Assembly: GCA_964655175.1 (NCBI GenBank)
Contig: CAZZLY010000004.1
Coordinates: 1 to 64,000 of the forward strand
Source: JAIOPA01 sp964655175
GTDB taxonomy: Bacteria > Eisenbacteria > RBG-16-71-46
Length of the DNA stretch: 64,000 nt
Direction: 5' to 3'
The notes under the pieces: model-generated
What the model saw: only the letters and a program-made list of their open reading frames with translations
The model's database searches: none
What the model was told of the DNA's origin: nothing
Shown here: positions 33,429-41,774 of the stretch, piece after piece
Layout of the letters: every line of letters begins with the position of its first letter
Numbering within the stretch: the stretch's first letter is position 1
Position numbers and translations under genes: made by a program

Positions 33429-35725
33429 ACCGCCTGCGCGGACTCCTGCTCGGGATCGTGCTCGGCCTCGCGGTCGCGCCCGCCGTGCGCGCCCAGGGCC
33501 AGTGGTCCACCTATCTGCACATGGCCTCGTGCAACGACCTGCTGCCGCTGCGCGACACGGTCTGGGTCGCCACCGGCGAGGCGGGCCTGCTGCGCTACGT
33601 GCGCAGTCAGGACGCGTGGAGCTCGATCACGCGCGAGCCGAGCGGGCTGGCGAACAACAACGTCACCGCGATCCGCTTCGATCGCAGCGGCAACCTGTTC
33701 TGCGCCGTGCCGGGCAAGGGCGTGAGCCGCCTCGACACCGACGGGCGCTGGTCGCTGCTCAACGCCTTCGACGGTCTGCCCTCCGACACCGTGCTCACCA
33801 TGCGAGCGCAGGGCGACTCCATGTGGATCGGCACGACGCGCGGGCTCGCGCTGTGGGACGGCAACACGGTCGCGGGTTCGATCCCCGACCTCGGCACGCC
33901 GTCGCCGTTCGTGGACGACCACATCAACGGCTTCGCGATCGTCGGCGACAGCGTGTTCGTGAGCTCGCCGGTGGCCGTCTACCTGGGGCTCTTGTCGCAG
34001 CGGCTCGCCAACTGGAAGCGGTTCGACACCGGGCTGCCGATCGGCGCGGCGCGCAACATCCGCGGCCTGGCGACCGACGGGCACGACGTGCTGGCGTTGG
34101 CGAGCGGGTTCAATCCGCAGAACCCCGTGCAGGGCGTGTACACCAGCTTCCGCTGGTTCAAGCGCGACTCGGTCTGGATCAGCGACTTCCCGTCGTTCTC
34201 GAGCGTCCGGCGGTTGCGCGACGACTTCGGCATCGTGCTCGCGACGACCGCGGGCGGCGGCGTGTTCCGGCATCGCAACGGCGGCGGCTGGGACGCGGTC
34301 GCCAACTCGCCCAGCACCGACAACGCCGATCTCGCCCTGCTCGACGTGGCGGCCGATCCCGACGGCAAGGTGTTCGCCTCCACGGGCGGCGTGCTCCTGG
34401 AGGAAGCGCCGAGCGTGTGGACCGTGCGCACCCCGCCCGGCCCCGTGGCCAACAACAGCCGCAACGTGCTGTGGGCGAACGGTTCGGTGTACGTCTCGTA
34501 CGCGGGCGAGGGCGTGAGTCGTCTGCGCGCCGGCCAGTGGCGCAACTACCGCGCTTCCGTGGGCTGCGTCGGGGCGGGCTGTGACACCACGTTCGAGAAC
34601 GTCGCGTTCCCCGCCGGCATGGGACTCGATCCGCTGGGACGCAAGTGGGTGAGCAACTGGTCGGGCCCGCTCACGCGCATCGACGACGAGGTCTCGCCGC
34701 CGAGCTTCGGGAACTTCACGTGGGCCGCGTCGTCCGACCCCTCGCTGCAGCATCTGCACTCGTGCATCCACGCCATCGCCGCCGACGGTCGCGACGGGGC
34801 GGCCTCGGGCATGTGGATGGGCCTCGACTCGGACATCATCGGGTGCAGCGGCTGTTCGACGGGCGACCCGCAGGGCATCGACCTGTACGACCTCGCGGGC
34901 AACTTCATCCGCAACTACGGGCTCACCTATCCGGGGATCAAGAACGGCCTCGTGCGCGGGCTCGAGTACGACGCGCGCACCGGCCGCATGTGGGTGGGCT
35001 ACAAGCAGAGCGGTCTCTCGACCTTCCTCGTCGAGGGCGCGCTCGGCAGCGACATCGCGCTCGACGACGTGACCGCCGCGGGCGACCTCGACGTGTTCGG
35101 TGTCGCCCTGCACGGCGACTCGCTGTGGGTGCTCGCGTCCGAGGGTCTGCGTCGCTTCCGCGCGTCGAGCCAGTCGCTCGCGGCCTCGTTCACGATCGCC
35201 GCGCCGCCCGTGCTCGCGGGCATGCACCCGATCGACACCGCGCCCGACGGCAGTGTGTACGTGGGCACCGAGGGCGGGCTGCGCGTGTACCGTCGCGGCC
35301 AGGCGCCCGTGGACTACACGCCCGACAACTCGCCGCTCGCGGACCTCTCGGTGCGCGCGGTGCGCGTGGACCCCACCGGCGTCGTGTGGATCGCGACCGC
35401 GGGCGGCGTGAACCGCTTCGACCCCAGCTACGTCCCGCCGGCGCCGCCGCGGCTCACGTCGCTCGCGATCGACCTGTATCCGAACCCGGTCTGGCGCACG
35501 GGCGCGGGCTTCACGCTGCGGCTCAAGGGCGGCGGCACGACGTACGGGGGTGAGATCCTCGATCTGACCGGCCGGGTCGTGCATCGCTTCGCCGCCGACG
35601 GCAACGGTCGCGTGATGTGGGACGGCCGCGACGCGGACGGTCGCGGCGTCGAGCCCGGCGTGTACTTCGTGCGCGCGCGCAGCGGTGGCGCCGAGGCGAC
35701 CGCGCGCGTGGTCGTGCTGCGGTAG
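33425..35725 (+). CDS. Secreted two-propeller protein with FlgD-like sorting tail (PorZ-like)
   Basis: The 766-residue product begins at ATG 33425 (4-bp overlap with the upstream stop) with a signal peptide: MNRLRGLL then a hydrophobic core and AxA-type cleavage near residue 23. Repeats of the two-component-regulator propeller kind fill residues about 25-670 (for example GLANNNVTAIRFDRSGNLF, MWIGTTRGLALWDG, VYVGTEGGLRVYRRG). The last ~85 residues are a FlgD-like domain (YPNPV, DLTGRVV, GVYFVRARS, ending in ARVVVLR). Length and architecture resemble PorZ, the type IX secretion surface component, which recognises A-LPS. It is the only secreted structural protein in the glycan run. Homology to PorZ itself is inferred, not shown; a general sensor-type propeller is the alternative. 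Confidence 0.75.
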   Translation: MNRLRGLLLGIVLGLAVAPAVRAQGQWSTYLHMASCNDLLPLRDTVWVATGEAGLLRYVRSQDAWSSITREPSGLANNNVTAIRFDRSGNLFCAVPGKGVSRLDTDGRWSLLNAFDGLPSDTVLTMRAQGDSMWIGTTRGLALWDGNTVAGSIPDLGTPSPFVDDHINGFAIVGDSVFVSSPVAVYLGLLSQRLANWKRFDTGLPIGAARNIRGLATDGHDVLALASGFNPQNPVQGVYTSFRWFKRDSVWISDFPSFSSVRRLRDDFGIVLATTAGGGVFRHRNGGGWDAVANSPSTDNADLALLDVAADPDGKVFASTGGVLLEEAPSVWTVRTPPGPVANNSRNVLWANGSVYVSYAGEGVSRLRAGQWRNYRASVGCVGAGCDTTFENVAFPAGMGLDPLGRKWVSNWSGPLTRIDDEVSPPSFGNFTWAASSDPSLQHLHSCIHAIAADGRDGAASGMWMGLDSDIIGCSGCSTGDPQGIDLYDLAGNFIRNYGLTYPGIKNGLVRGLEYDARTGRMWVGYKQSGLSTFLVEGALGSDIALDDVTAAGDLDVFGVALHGDSLWVLASEGLRRFRASSQSLAASFTIAAPPVLAGMHPIDTAPDGSVYVGTEGGLRVYRRGQAPVDYTPDNSPLADLSVRAVRVDPTGVVWIATAGGVNRFDPSYVPPAPPRLTSLAIDLYPNPVWRTGAGFTLRLKGGGTTYGGEILDLTGRVVHRFAADGNGRVMWDGRDADGRGVEPGVYFVRARSGGAEATARVVVLR

Positions 35726-35743
35726 GGCGGTGCGGGGCCACCG

Positions 35744-36763
35744 GTGATCCCCCCGAACGCGGCGATCCTCGACCGCGTCCCCGAAGGTTGGGACGCGTTG
35801 CTGGCGAGCGACCCCGGCGCCACGCCGGCGCATCGACCGGCGCTGTGGGAGGCGTTCGCGAGCGCGCTGCCCGGTGTGGCGTGGCGCGTGATCGCGGTGC
35901 ACGAGGGCGGACGGCTCGCGGGGGGCGCGGCCGTCATGCGCACGCAGCGCGGTCCGTGGCGGGAGCTGCACGCGCTACCGTGGATGCTGCCCGGTGCGCC
36001 GCTCGCCACGCCCGGGACGCACGCGCGCGTGGACCGCGCGGTCGCGCACGGCATCGCCGGACTCGCGCGTGAGTGGCGCGTGTGCGGCGGGACGTGGTCG
36101 CTCTATCGTGCGGACGGTCCCGTGACCGACGAGACGACGCTCGCGCACGTCGCGGGACGCACCCGGCACGTCGAGACGGCGGTGCTGCCGCTCGGTGCGG
36201 GCCTCGAGACGCTGCGCGCCGGGATCGCGCGCAAGCAGCGTCAGGCGCTCGATCAGGCGCTCGCGCGACCGTTCACGTTCGCCGAGGAGCCCGCCGCGCT
36301 CGACGAGGCGTACGCCCTGCATCTCGCGCAGTCGCGCGGTTGGGGACACCATCGGCCGCTGCCGCTCGAGTTGTCGCGACGACTGCTCGCGGCGCGCGAC
36401 GCGCACGGTCCCGTCGCGCGGCTGTACACGCTGCGCACCGCGGCGGGGCTGGCCACCGCGACGCTCGTGCTCGAGGGCGCGCACGAGACGTTCCTGTGGT
36501 GGGCGGGCACGCACGTGAGCGCGCGGCGTTCAGGGGCGTTCCTGCGGCTCGTGTGGGAGATCGCGCGCGTGGCCGAGTCGCAGGGTCGTCGGCGCGTCAA
36601 TCTGGGCGCCAGTCTCGACCTGCCGTGGGTCGCCGCGTTCAAGCAGTCCCTGGGGGCCGAGGTCGTGACGCATCCGGTGCGCGTGCTCGACGGTGCGACC
36701 GCCCCGTGGCCGCTGCGCGCGTGGGCGGTGCGGCGCGCGGCGCGCATGCTGGGGTCGGCATGA
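35744..36763 (+). CDS. FemAB/BioF2-like GNAT acyltransferase
   Basis: The 339-residue protein has the duplicated GNAT layout of the CelD/BioF2 and FemAB group: a first half with RGPWRELHALPWMLPGAP, then a KQRQALDQAL helix and a second half with LYTLRTAAGLATATLVLEG and WWAGTHVSARRSGAFLRLVWE, ending in the NLGASLD segment. Relatives transfer acyl or aminoacyl groups to cell-surface glycans and peptidoglycan. The GTG at 35744 is the most upstream workable start after an 18-bp gap; its ribosome site is weak. Confidence 0.75.
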   Translation: MIPPNAAILDRVPEGWDALLASDPGATPAHRPALWEAFASALPGVAWRVIAVHEGGRLAGGAAVMRTQRGPWRELHALPWMLPGAPLATPGTHARVDRAVAHGIAGLAREWRVCGGTWSLYRADGPVTDETTLAHVAGRTRHVETAVLPLGAGLETLRAGIARKQRQALDQALARPFTFAEEPAALDEAYALHLAQSRGWGHHRPLPLELSRRLLAARDAHGPVARLYTLRTAAGLATATLVLEGAHETFLWWAGTHVSARRSGAFLRLVWEIARVAESQGRRRVNLGASLDLPWVAAFKQSLGAEVVTHPVRVLDGATAPWPLRAWAVRRAARMLGSA

Positions 36764-37839
36764 GGATCGCCACGCTCGGCAACGCGTCGGTGGGACACAC
36801 CGTGAACTGGGTGTCGTGGTTCCGTGCGCAGGGTCACGAGGTGCGGCTGTTCTCGCTCGAGCCCGCGCCCGCGGGATTCCCCGACGTCACCCCGCTGCCC
36901 GCCGCCTCGCTGCCGGGCGTGCTGCGCTATCCGCTCGCGGTGCCCCGGTTGCGGCGGGAACTCGCCGCGTTCGCGCCCGACCTCGTGGATGCGCACTACG
37001 TGCCCAACTACGGGTTCATGGCCGCGCTCGCGGGCCGCCATCCGCTGTCGATCGCCGCGTGGGGGAGCGATCTGCTGCTCGCCGCGCACGCGGGCCCGTT
37101 GCAGCGCGCCCGTGCGGCGTTCGCGCTCGAGCGTGCCGACCTGGTGATCTGCGACGCCGACAACCTGGCGGCCGCCGCACGCCGCGTGGGTGCGCGCGCC
37201 GACACGGTGCTCGCCTGTCCGTGGGGCATCGACCGGGCGCGCTTCGTCCCGGCCGCCACGCGCACCCCGGGACTGATCGTCTCGACGCGCATGCACGAGG
37301 ACGTCTACGACCTGCCCACGGTGATCGAGGCGGTCGGCCGCGTGCTCGGTGAGCGACCGCACGCGACGTTCGTCGCGGTGGGCGACGGTTCGCGTCGTGC
37401 GGCCCTCGAACGCCTCGCCGCGGAGCGACTGCCCGCGGGGCGCTGGCGCTTCACGGGCCGGATCGCGCCCGCCGAGATGGCGGCGCTGCTCGCGCGCGCC
37501 GAGGTCGCGATCTCGGCGTCGCGTTCGGATTCCACGTCGCAGTCGCTGCTCGAGAGCATGGCGTGCGGCGCGGTGCCGGTGGTGAGCGACCTCGAGGGGA
37601 ACCGCGAGTGGGTCGCCGACGGCGACGGCGCGCGACTGTTCGCGGTGGGCGATGGCGCCGGCGCGGCGAACGCGCTACGCCAGGTGCTCGACGATGCGGC
37701 GTGGGCCGCCACCGCCCGCACGCGCAACGCGGCGGTGGTCGCCGCGCGCGGCGACGCGGGCCGCAACATGGCGCGCATCGCCGAGGCGTTCGCGCGACTC
37801 GTCGCGGACCACGGCCGCCGCGGGGGGCGCACCGCATGA
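36760..37839 (+). CDS. GT4-family glycosyltransferase
   Basis: The 359-residue protein has a GT4 N-terminal domain (MRIATLGNASVGHTVNW) and a donor domain with STRMHEDVYDLPTVIEAV and a full E-x7-E-type motif, SDSTSQSLLESMACGAVPVV. DAHYVPNYGFMAAL and AWGSDLL place it with transferases of the EpsF/PimB class. ATG overlaps the preceding stop by 4 bp. Confidence 0.88.
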   Translation: MRIATLGNASVGHTVNWVSWFRAQGHEVRLFSLEPAPAGFPDVTPLPAASLPGVLRYPLAVPRLRRELAAFAPDLVDAHYVPNYGFMAALAGRHPLSIAAWGSDLLLAAHAGPLQRARAAFALERADLVICDADNLAAAARRVGARADTVLACPWGIDRARFVPAATRTPGLIVSTRMHEDVYDLPTVIEAVGRVLGERPHATFVAVGDGSRRAALERLAAERLPAGRWRFTGRIAPAEMAALLARAEVAISASRSDSTSQSLLESMACGAVPVVSDLEGNREWVADGDGARLFAVGDGAGAANALRQVLDDAAWAATARTRNAAVVAARGDAGRNMARIAEAFARLVADHGRRGGRTA

Positions 37840-39125
37840 AGCGCCTGCTCGTGATGAGCTACTTCTATCCGCCGCTCGCGGGCGGCGGCGTGCATCGCGT
37901 GCTGGCGTTCACGGATCATCTGCGCGCGCACGGTTGGGCGTGCACCGTGATCTGCGCCGGCGAGCACGACTACTGGGTGCGCGACCCCTCGCTGTCGGCG
38001 CGCGTGCCCGCCGAGACCGAGGTGGTCCGCGTGAGCGGGGGCAGCGCGCTCGCGACGCTGCTGCGCAGCGGTCGTGCGGCGCGCACCGATGGACGTCGCT
38101 CGAGCGCGGGCTTCGCGCTGCTGCGTCCGCTCTCGGAGTGGTTCCTGCTGCCCGATTCGTACGTGGGCTGGTCGCACCGCGCGGCGCGTGCGGCGGCCGC
38201 TCGCGTGGCCCATGGCGACGTCGATGCGATCCTGAGTTCGTCGCCGCCCGACAGCGTGCATCTGGCCGCGGGCCGGGTGGCGCGCGCGAGCGGGCTGCCG
38301 TGGGTCGCCGACTTCCGCGATCCGTGGATCGGGCTCAACTTCAAGCGTCCGCCCACGCCGTGGCACGCCGCACGTCAGCGTGCGCTGGAGTCGCGCGTGA
38401 CCGGCGGGGCGGACCTGGTGCTCGCGGCCTCGCGCACGCACCACGACGAACTCGTCGCGCGGGTCGAGGGCCGCCCGCGACAGGTGCTGCACCTGCCCAA
38501 CGGCTTCGAGCCCGCGCCCGAGGCGGCGAGCGAGGCGATGCCGTCGACGCACTTCACCGTGGTGTTCACCGGGACGTTGTCGGGCATGCGCGACGCGGGC
38601 ACGCTGCTCGACGCGGTCGACCGCGTCGTGCGCGGGACGCCCGAGGCGCGCGGTCGGCTGCGCGTCGTGCTCGCCGGACCGCTCGACGATGAATGGCCGA
38701 AGCGCGCGCACGCGCTCGGGCTCGACGACGTCGTGCACTGGCCGGGCCCGTTGCCGCACGCCGCGACGCGGGCGCTGCAGCGTTCCGCCGACGTGCTGCT
38801 GCTGTGGAAGCCGCAGGGGGAGGGATTCCGAACCATGGTGCCGGGCAAGACCTACGAGTATCTCGATAGCGGCCGGCCGGTGGTCGCACTGCTGCCCGCC
38901 GGCGACGAGGCGGCCGGGCTCGTCGAACGCGCCGGTGGCACGCGGCTCGAGCCCGGGGACGCCGCGTCGCTCGCGCGCGAACTGGGGGCACGGTTCCAGC
39001 GTTGGCGCGACGGCGAGCGCATCGCCGCCGCGCGGCCCGCGTGGCTCGACGAGCATCGTCGCGATCGGCTCGCGGCACGTCTGGCGGAATCACTCGCGGC
39101 GCTGCCGTCGCGGGGGCGCGCATGA
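37836..39125 (+). CDS. GT4-family glycosyltransferase
   Basis: The 429-residue protein starts MKRLLVMSYFYPPLAGGGVH, the glycine-rich loop of GT4 enzymes, and has DFRDPWIGLNF, VVFTGTLSGMRDAGTLLDAV and PGKTYEYLDSGRPVVALL in the donor half. The VADFRDPW motif is shared by transferases that act on fucose- or ManNAc-containing O-antigens. ATG overlaps the previous stop by 4 bp. Confidence 0.87.
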   Translation: MKRLLVMSYFYPPLAGGGVHRVLAFTDHLRAHGWACTVICAGEHDYWVRDPSLSARVPAETEVVRVSGGSALATLLRSGRAARTDGRRSSAGFALLRPLSEWFLLPDSYVGWSHRAARAAAARVAHGDVDAILSSSPPDSVHLAAGRVARASGLPWVADFRDPWIGLNFKRPPTPWHAARQRALESRVTGGADLVLAASRTHHDELVARVEGRPRQVLHLPNGFEPAPEAASEAMPSTHFTVVFTGTLSGMRDAGTLLDAVDRVVRGTPEARGRLRVVLAGPLDDEWPKRAHALGLDDVVHWPGPLPHAATRALQRSADVLLLWKPQGEGFRTMVPGKTYEYLDSGRPVVALLPAGDEAAGLVERAGGTRLEPGDAASLARELGARFQRWRDGERIAAARPAWLDEHRRDRLAARLAESLAALPSRGRA

Positions 39126-40642
39126 CCGGGACGCGACTCGAGCGCGCGGCGTGGCTCGTCGCGCTGCTGTTGTGCGCGGGGCTCGCGTGGCCGCTGCGCG
39201 ACTACGTCACCGACGACACGTTCATCCATCTGCAGTACGCGAAGCATCTGGCGGCCGGGCAGGGCTTCGTGTTCAACCCGGGCGAGCCCGTCTACGGCAG
39301 CACCAGTCCGCTCTGGGTCATGGCGCTCGCGACCGGCATGGCCATGGGGATCGAGGGCCTGCTCGTCTCCAAACTGCTCGGTGCGCTCGCCACGCTGGCG
39401 GCGCTGTTCCTGTGGTGGCGACTCGCGCAGCAGACGATCGCCGACGCGCGCCTGCGCGCACTGTCGCTGGTGGTCTGGGCCGCGCACGCGTGGATGTCGC
39501 GCTGGTCGCTCTCGGGCATGGAGACGCCGCTCGCGGTCGCGCTCGTGCTGGGCGGTTGGGTGGCGTACACCGCCACCGAGCGTTGGGGCGAACGGCCGCA
39601 CGCGGCGGCACTGCTGTGGGCGCTCGCGGCGCTCACCCGGCCCGAGTGCACGCTGCTGCTCGTGCTGTGGGCGGGGCTGCTCGTCGTGCAGCACGGGCCG
39701 CTCGAGGGCGCGCGCCGTGCGCTGCGCGGATTGTGGCCGGCCATGCTCGTCGAGGGCGCGTGGCTCGCGTTCGCACGGGTGTACTTCGGATCGTTCTGGC
39801 CCAACACGCTGGCGGCGAAGGCGGCCGGTGGGGTGGGGCTGGCGTACCACCTCGAGCAGTGGCTGCGGCAGGGCGCGATCGTCGGGGCGACCGATGCGAC
39901 GCTGCTGCTCGTGCTCGTCGTGTCGGGGGTCGTGCTCGTGCGACGCGGCGGGCCTCGCACGGCCACGCCGTGGACGCACGCGTTGCCGTGGGCCTGGCTC
40001 GTGCTCGTGCCCGTGCTGTATTCGCTGCGCGGGGTGCCGGTGCTGTCGCGCTATCTCGTGCCGCTGCTGCCGGTGCTGGCGTGGCTCGGGTGGTGCTCGC
40101 TCGACCGCGCGCTCGTCGGCGCGCGCGCGCGTACGGTCGTCACGATCGCCGGGTTCGTCACGGTGATCGCGGTGGCGCAGAACGTCGTCGCGTGGCAGCG
40201 CCTCGTGCGACCGCAGGTGACGTCGTTCAGCGCGGGCATGCGCGCGAGCCTCATCCCGTGGGGCCACTGGTTCGAGCGTCACGCCGCACCCGATGCGATG
40301 ATCGCCGCGCCCGACATCGGTGCGCTCGGTTACTACGGGCAGCGGCGCGTGCTCGACCTGGCGGGGCTCGTCACGCCCGCGATGGTGCCGGTGCTCGAGC
40401 GCATGCCGCAGGAGGACGCGACCGCGCGCTTCGCGTTCGAGTCGTTCGCGCGACCCGAGTTCCTGGTCGATCGCGCGCCGCGCGCGTGGGATCTGCTCGA
40501 GCGCAGTCCGTGGCGTGCGGCGCTCGTGCCCATCGGGCAGGCGTCGCTGCCCAATCTGGGCGTGGCGCGCCCGGATTCCGCGGTCTATTCGTTCTATCGC
40601 ATCGATTGGGCGCAGTACGATTCGCTCGCGATGCAGCGCTGA
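39122..40642 (+). CDS. Polytopic GT-C glycosyltransferase-like membrane protein
   Basis: The 506-residue protein has about nine to ten membrane segments with the catalytic-type acidic pair in the first loop (VTDDTFIHLQYAKHLAAG), then NPGEPVYGSTSPLW. This matches the arabinofuranosyltransferase AftB-like branch of GT-C enzymes that use polyprenyl-phosphate sugars outside the membrane. A soluble C-terminal domain of about 130 residues follows the last helix. It is the last gene of the glycan run; strong hairpins follow. Confidence 0.8.
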   Translation: MTGTRLERAAWLVALLLCAGLAWPLRDYVTDDTFIHLQYAKHLAAGQGFVFNPGEPVYGSTSPLWVMALATGMAMGIEGLLVSKLLGALATLAALFLWWRLAQQTIADARLRALSLVVWAAHAWMSRWSLSGMETPLAVALVLGGWVAYTATERWGERPHAAALLWALAALTRPECTLLLVLWAGLLVVQHGPLEGARRALRGLWPAMLVEGAWLAFARVYFGSFWPNTLAAKAAGGVGLAYHLEQWLRQGAIVGATDATLLLVLVVSGVVLVRRGGPRTATPWTHALPWAWLVLVPVLYSLRGVPVLSRYLVPLLPVLAWLGWCSLDRALVGARARTVVTIAGFVTVIAVAQNVVAWQRLVRPQVTSFSAGMRASLIPWGHWFERHAAPDAMIAAPDIGALGYYGQRRVLDLAGLVTPAMVPVLERMPQEDATARFAFESFARPEFLVDRAPRAWDLLERSPWRAALVPIGQASLPNLGVARPDSAVYSFYRIDWAQYDSLAMQR

Positions 40643-40660
40643 CGCGCATGCGGGAGAGGG

Positions 40661-40685
40661 GCCGTGCGGGAGTGCACCGCACGGC
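40661..40685 (+). terminator. Terminator-like hairpin at end of glycan locus
   Basis: A perfect 9-bp stem (40661-40669 with 40677-40685) and 7-nt loop, 18 bp after the GT-C stop codon. No T-tract. Confidence 0.6.
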
Positions 40686-40708
40686 GCGCACGCCGGGAGC
40701 CCACCGGT

Positions 40709-40737
40709 GACGCGACTGCACGGGCGTGCAGTGCGTC
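40709..40737 (+). terminator. Second terminator-like hairpin before the dcw promoter
   Basis: GACGC plus ACTGCAC pairs with GTGCAGT plus GCGTC around a GGGC loop, with one bulged G at 40714, giving a 12-13-bp stem followed by CTTCG. Two hairpins in tandem support an end of transcription between the glycan genes and mraZ. Confidence 0.65.
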
Positions 40738-40763
40738 CTTCGTCGCCCCGATGATCTTTTGCT

Positions 40764-40792
40764 TTGACGCCTCGCCGGGCTTGGCTTATGTT
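40764..40792 (+). promoter_or_regulatory. Sigma70-like promoter of the dcw cluster
   Basis: A -35 TTGACG (40764-40769), exactly 17 bp of spacer and a -10 TATGTT (40787-40792). The start of transcription would fall near 40799, directly before the MraZ boxes. The local A/T content is clearly higher than in the surrounding DNA. Confidence 0.72.
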
Positions 40793-40800
40793 GCGCCCTC

Positions 40801-40846
40801 GTGGGGAGCAGTGGGGAAAATTGGTAGCAGAGGGGAAGCAGTGGTT
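40801..40846 (+). promoter_or_regulatory. MraZ-binding box array (five 10-bp phased units)
   Basis: Five units start every 10 bp: GTGGGG at 40801, GTGGGG at 40811, a degenerate TTGGTA at 40821, AGGGGA at 40831 and GTGGTT at 40841. MraZ is known to bind three or more TGGG-containing repeats in helical phase near the mraZ promoter and to repress or tune the dcw cluster. The array lies at and just after the predicted transcription start. The last two units also form a small inverted repeat (40832-40837 with 40845-40850). Confidence 0.8.
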
Positions 40847-40866
40847 CCCCATGGAGTGACCCTTCG

Positions 40867-41316
40867 ATGGCGACGTTTCTCGGCACCGAGAACTACTCGA
40901 TCGACGACAAGAACCGTCTTGTCGTGCCGGCGGGTATGCGTCGCGTCACCGGTCACAAGGAGCCCCTCAAGGATTTCGTGCTGATGCGGGGACTCGACGG
41001 CTGCATCTGGTTGTACGCCGAAGAGGATTGGAAGCGCCTCGAGGAACTGCTTCAGCGGTTGTCGACGGGGAACAAGGACCAGCGCATGTTCGCGAGGACG
41101 GCGTTGGTCGGTGCGAACAAGGTGACGGTGGATAAGCAGGGACGCATCACGATCACACCGTCACTGATGGACCATGCAGGTCTCCGCAAGGATGCGGTTC
41201 TGCATGGTCAGGTCGGACGCATCGAGCTGTGGTCGCCGGAACGGTTCCAGCAGGCGCTGGTCGGCGACGCGGCGGACTTCGATGCACTGGGCGAGAAGGT
41301 CCTGGGAGGCGAATGA
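40867..41316 (+). CDS. mraZ: Transcriptional regulator MraZ
   Basis: The 149-residue protein has two AbrB-like MraZ domains. The first has FLGTENYSIDDKNRLVVPAG, the second VGANKVTVDKQGRITITPSL, matching the paired DKxGRxxIP elements. It forms rings that bind the repeat array in its own leader and controls the division and cell wall operon. GGAG lies 10 bp ahead of ATG 40867. Confidence 0.96.
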   Translation: MATFLGTENYSIDDKNRLVVPAGMRRVTGHKEPLKDFVLMRGLDGCIWLYAEEDWKRLEELLQRLSTGNKDQRMFARTALVGANKVTVDKQGRITITPSLMDHAGLRKDAVLHGQVGRIELWSPERFQQALVGDAADFDALGEKVLGGE

Positions 41317-41774
41317 TGATCGCGCAGACGCTGCCCCGCGATCCGCGGACGTCGGTGGCCATGAACCTGCAGCTCACGCGGGGCCGTCACGGCGCCGCGG
41401 CGAGGCTGGAGGTGCACGAGCGCCCCGTCGGTCGCGTGGGCCTGCTCGCACTGCGCGGTTGGGTGGACCTGTCGGCGGCGCAGGGGATCGAGCGCGTGCT
41501 CGACGACCTCGCGGTGCGCGGCGTGTCGCGCCTCGTGGTGGACTGCTCGCAGTTGCTGCACGTGGACTACCGGCTCGTGCCGCGGCTCGCCGAGGCGCTG
41601 ACGCGCTTCGAGGCGCGCACCGGCGTGGTCGTCATGTGCGGTCTGTCGCGCTACCTGCGCGACCTGTTCCGGATCGCGGGTTGCGAGTCGCGCCTGTGCT
41701 GCTGGCCGAACGCCTCGGACCTGCTGGAGGCCGCTCCCGCGGCCGCGGACTTCGGGTGTGAGCGCGCGTCATGA
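41313..41774 (+). CDS. STAS-domain protein inserted in the dcw cluster
   Basis: The 153-residue protein contains one STAS (anti-sigma antagonist) fold at about 22-135: GLLALRGWVDLSAAQGIERV, then RLVVDCSQLLHVDYR and VVVMCGLSRYLRDLF. The usual D-S-S/T-G phosphorylation site at the start of helix 2 is D85-Y86-R87, so it lacks the serine that partner kinases modify and may act as a fixed binding module. ATG 41313 overlaps the mraZ stop by 4 bp with GGGAGG at 41304-41309; ATG 41316 has better spacing. It overlaps rsmH by 17 bp, so it is translated with the cluster. No STAS gene is standard here. Confidence 0.8.
   Translation: MMIAQTLPRDPRTSVAMNLQLTRGRHGAAARLEVHERPVGRVGLLALRGWVDLSAAQGIERVLDDLAVRGVSRLVVDCSQLLHVDYRLVPRLAEALTRFEARTGVVVMCGLSRYLRDLFRIAGCESRLCCWPNASDLLEAAPAAADFGCERAS

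Noticed and set aside
12233..40642. tRNA or rRNA genes within the glycan locus
   Set aside because: No cloverleaf or rRNA-like sequence seen; the space is fully used by coding sequence.
40801..40850. Short regular repeats considered as a CRISPR or plasmid-type iteron array
   Set aside because: The units are only 10 bp with no spacers, and their place before mraZ matches MraZ boxes.
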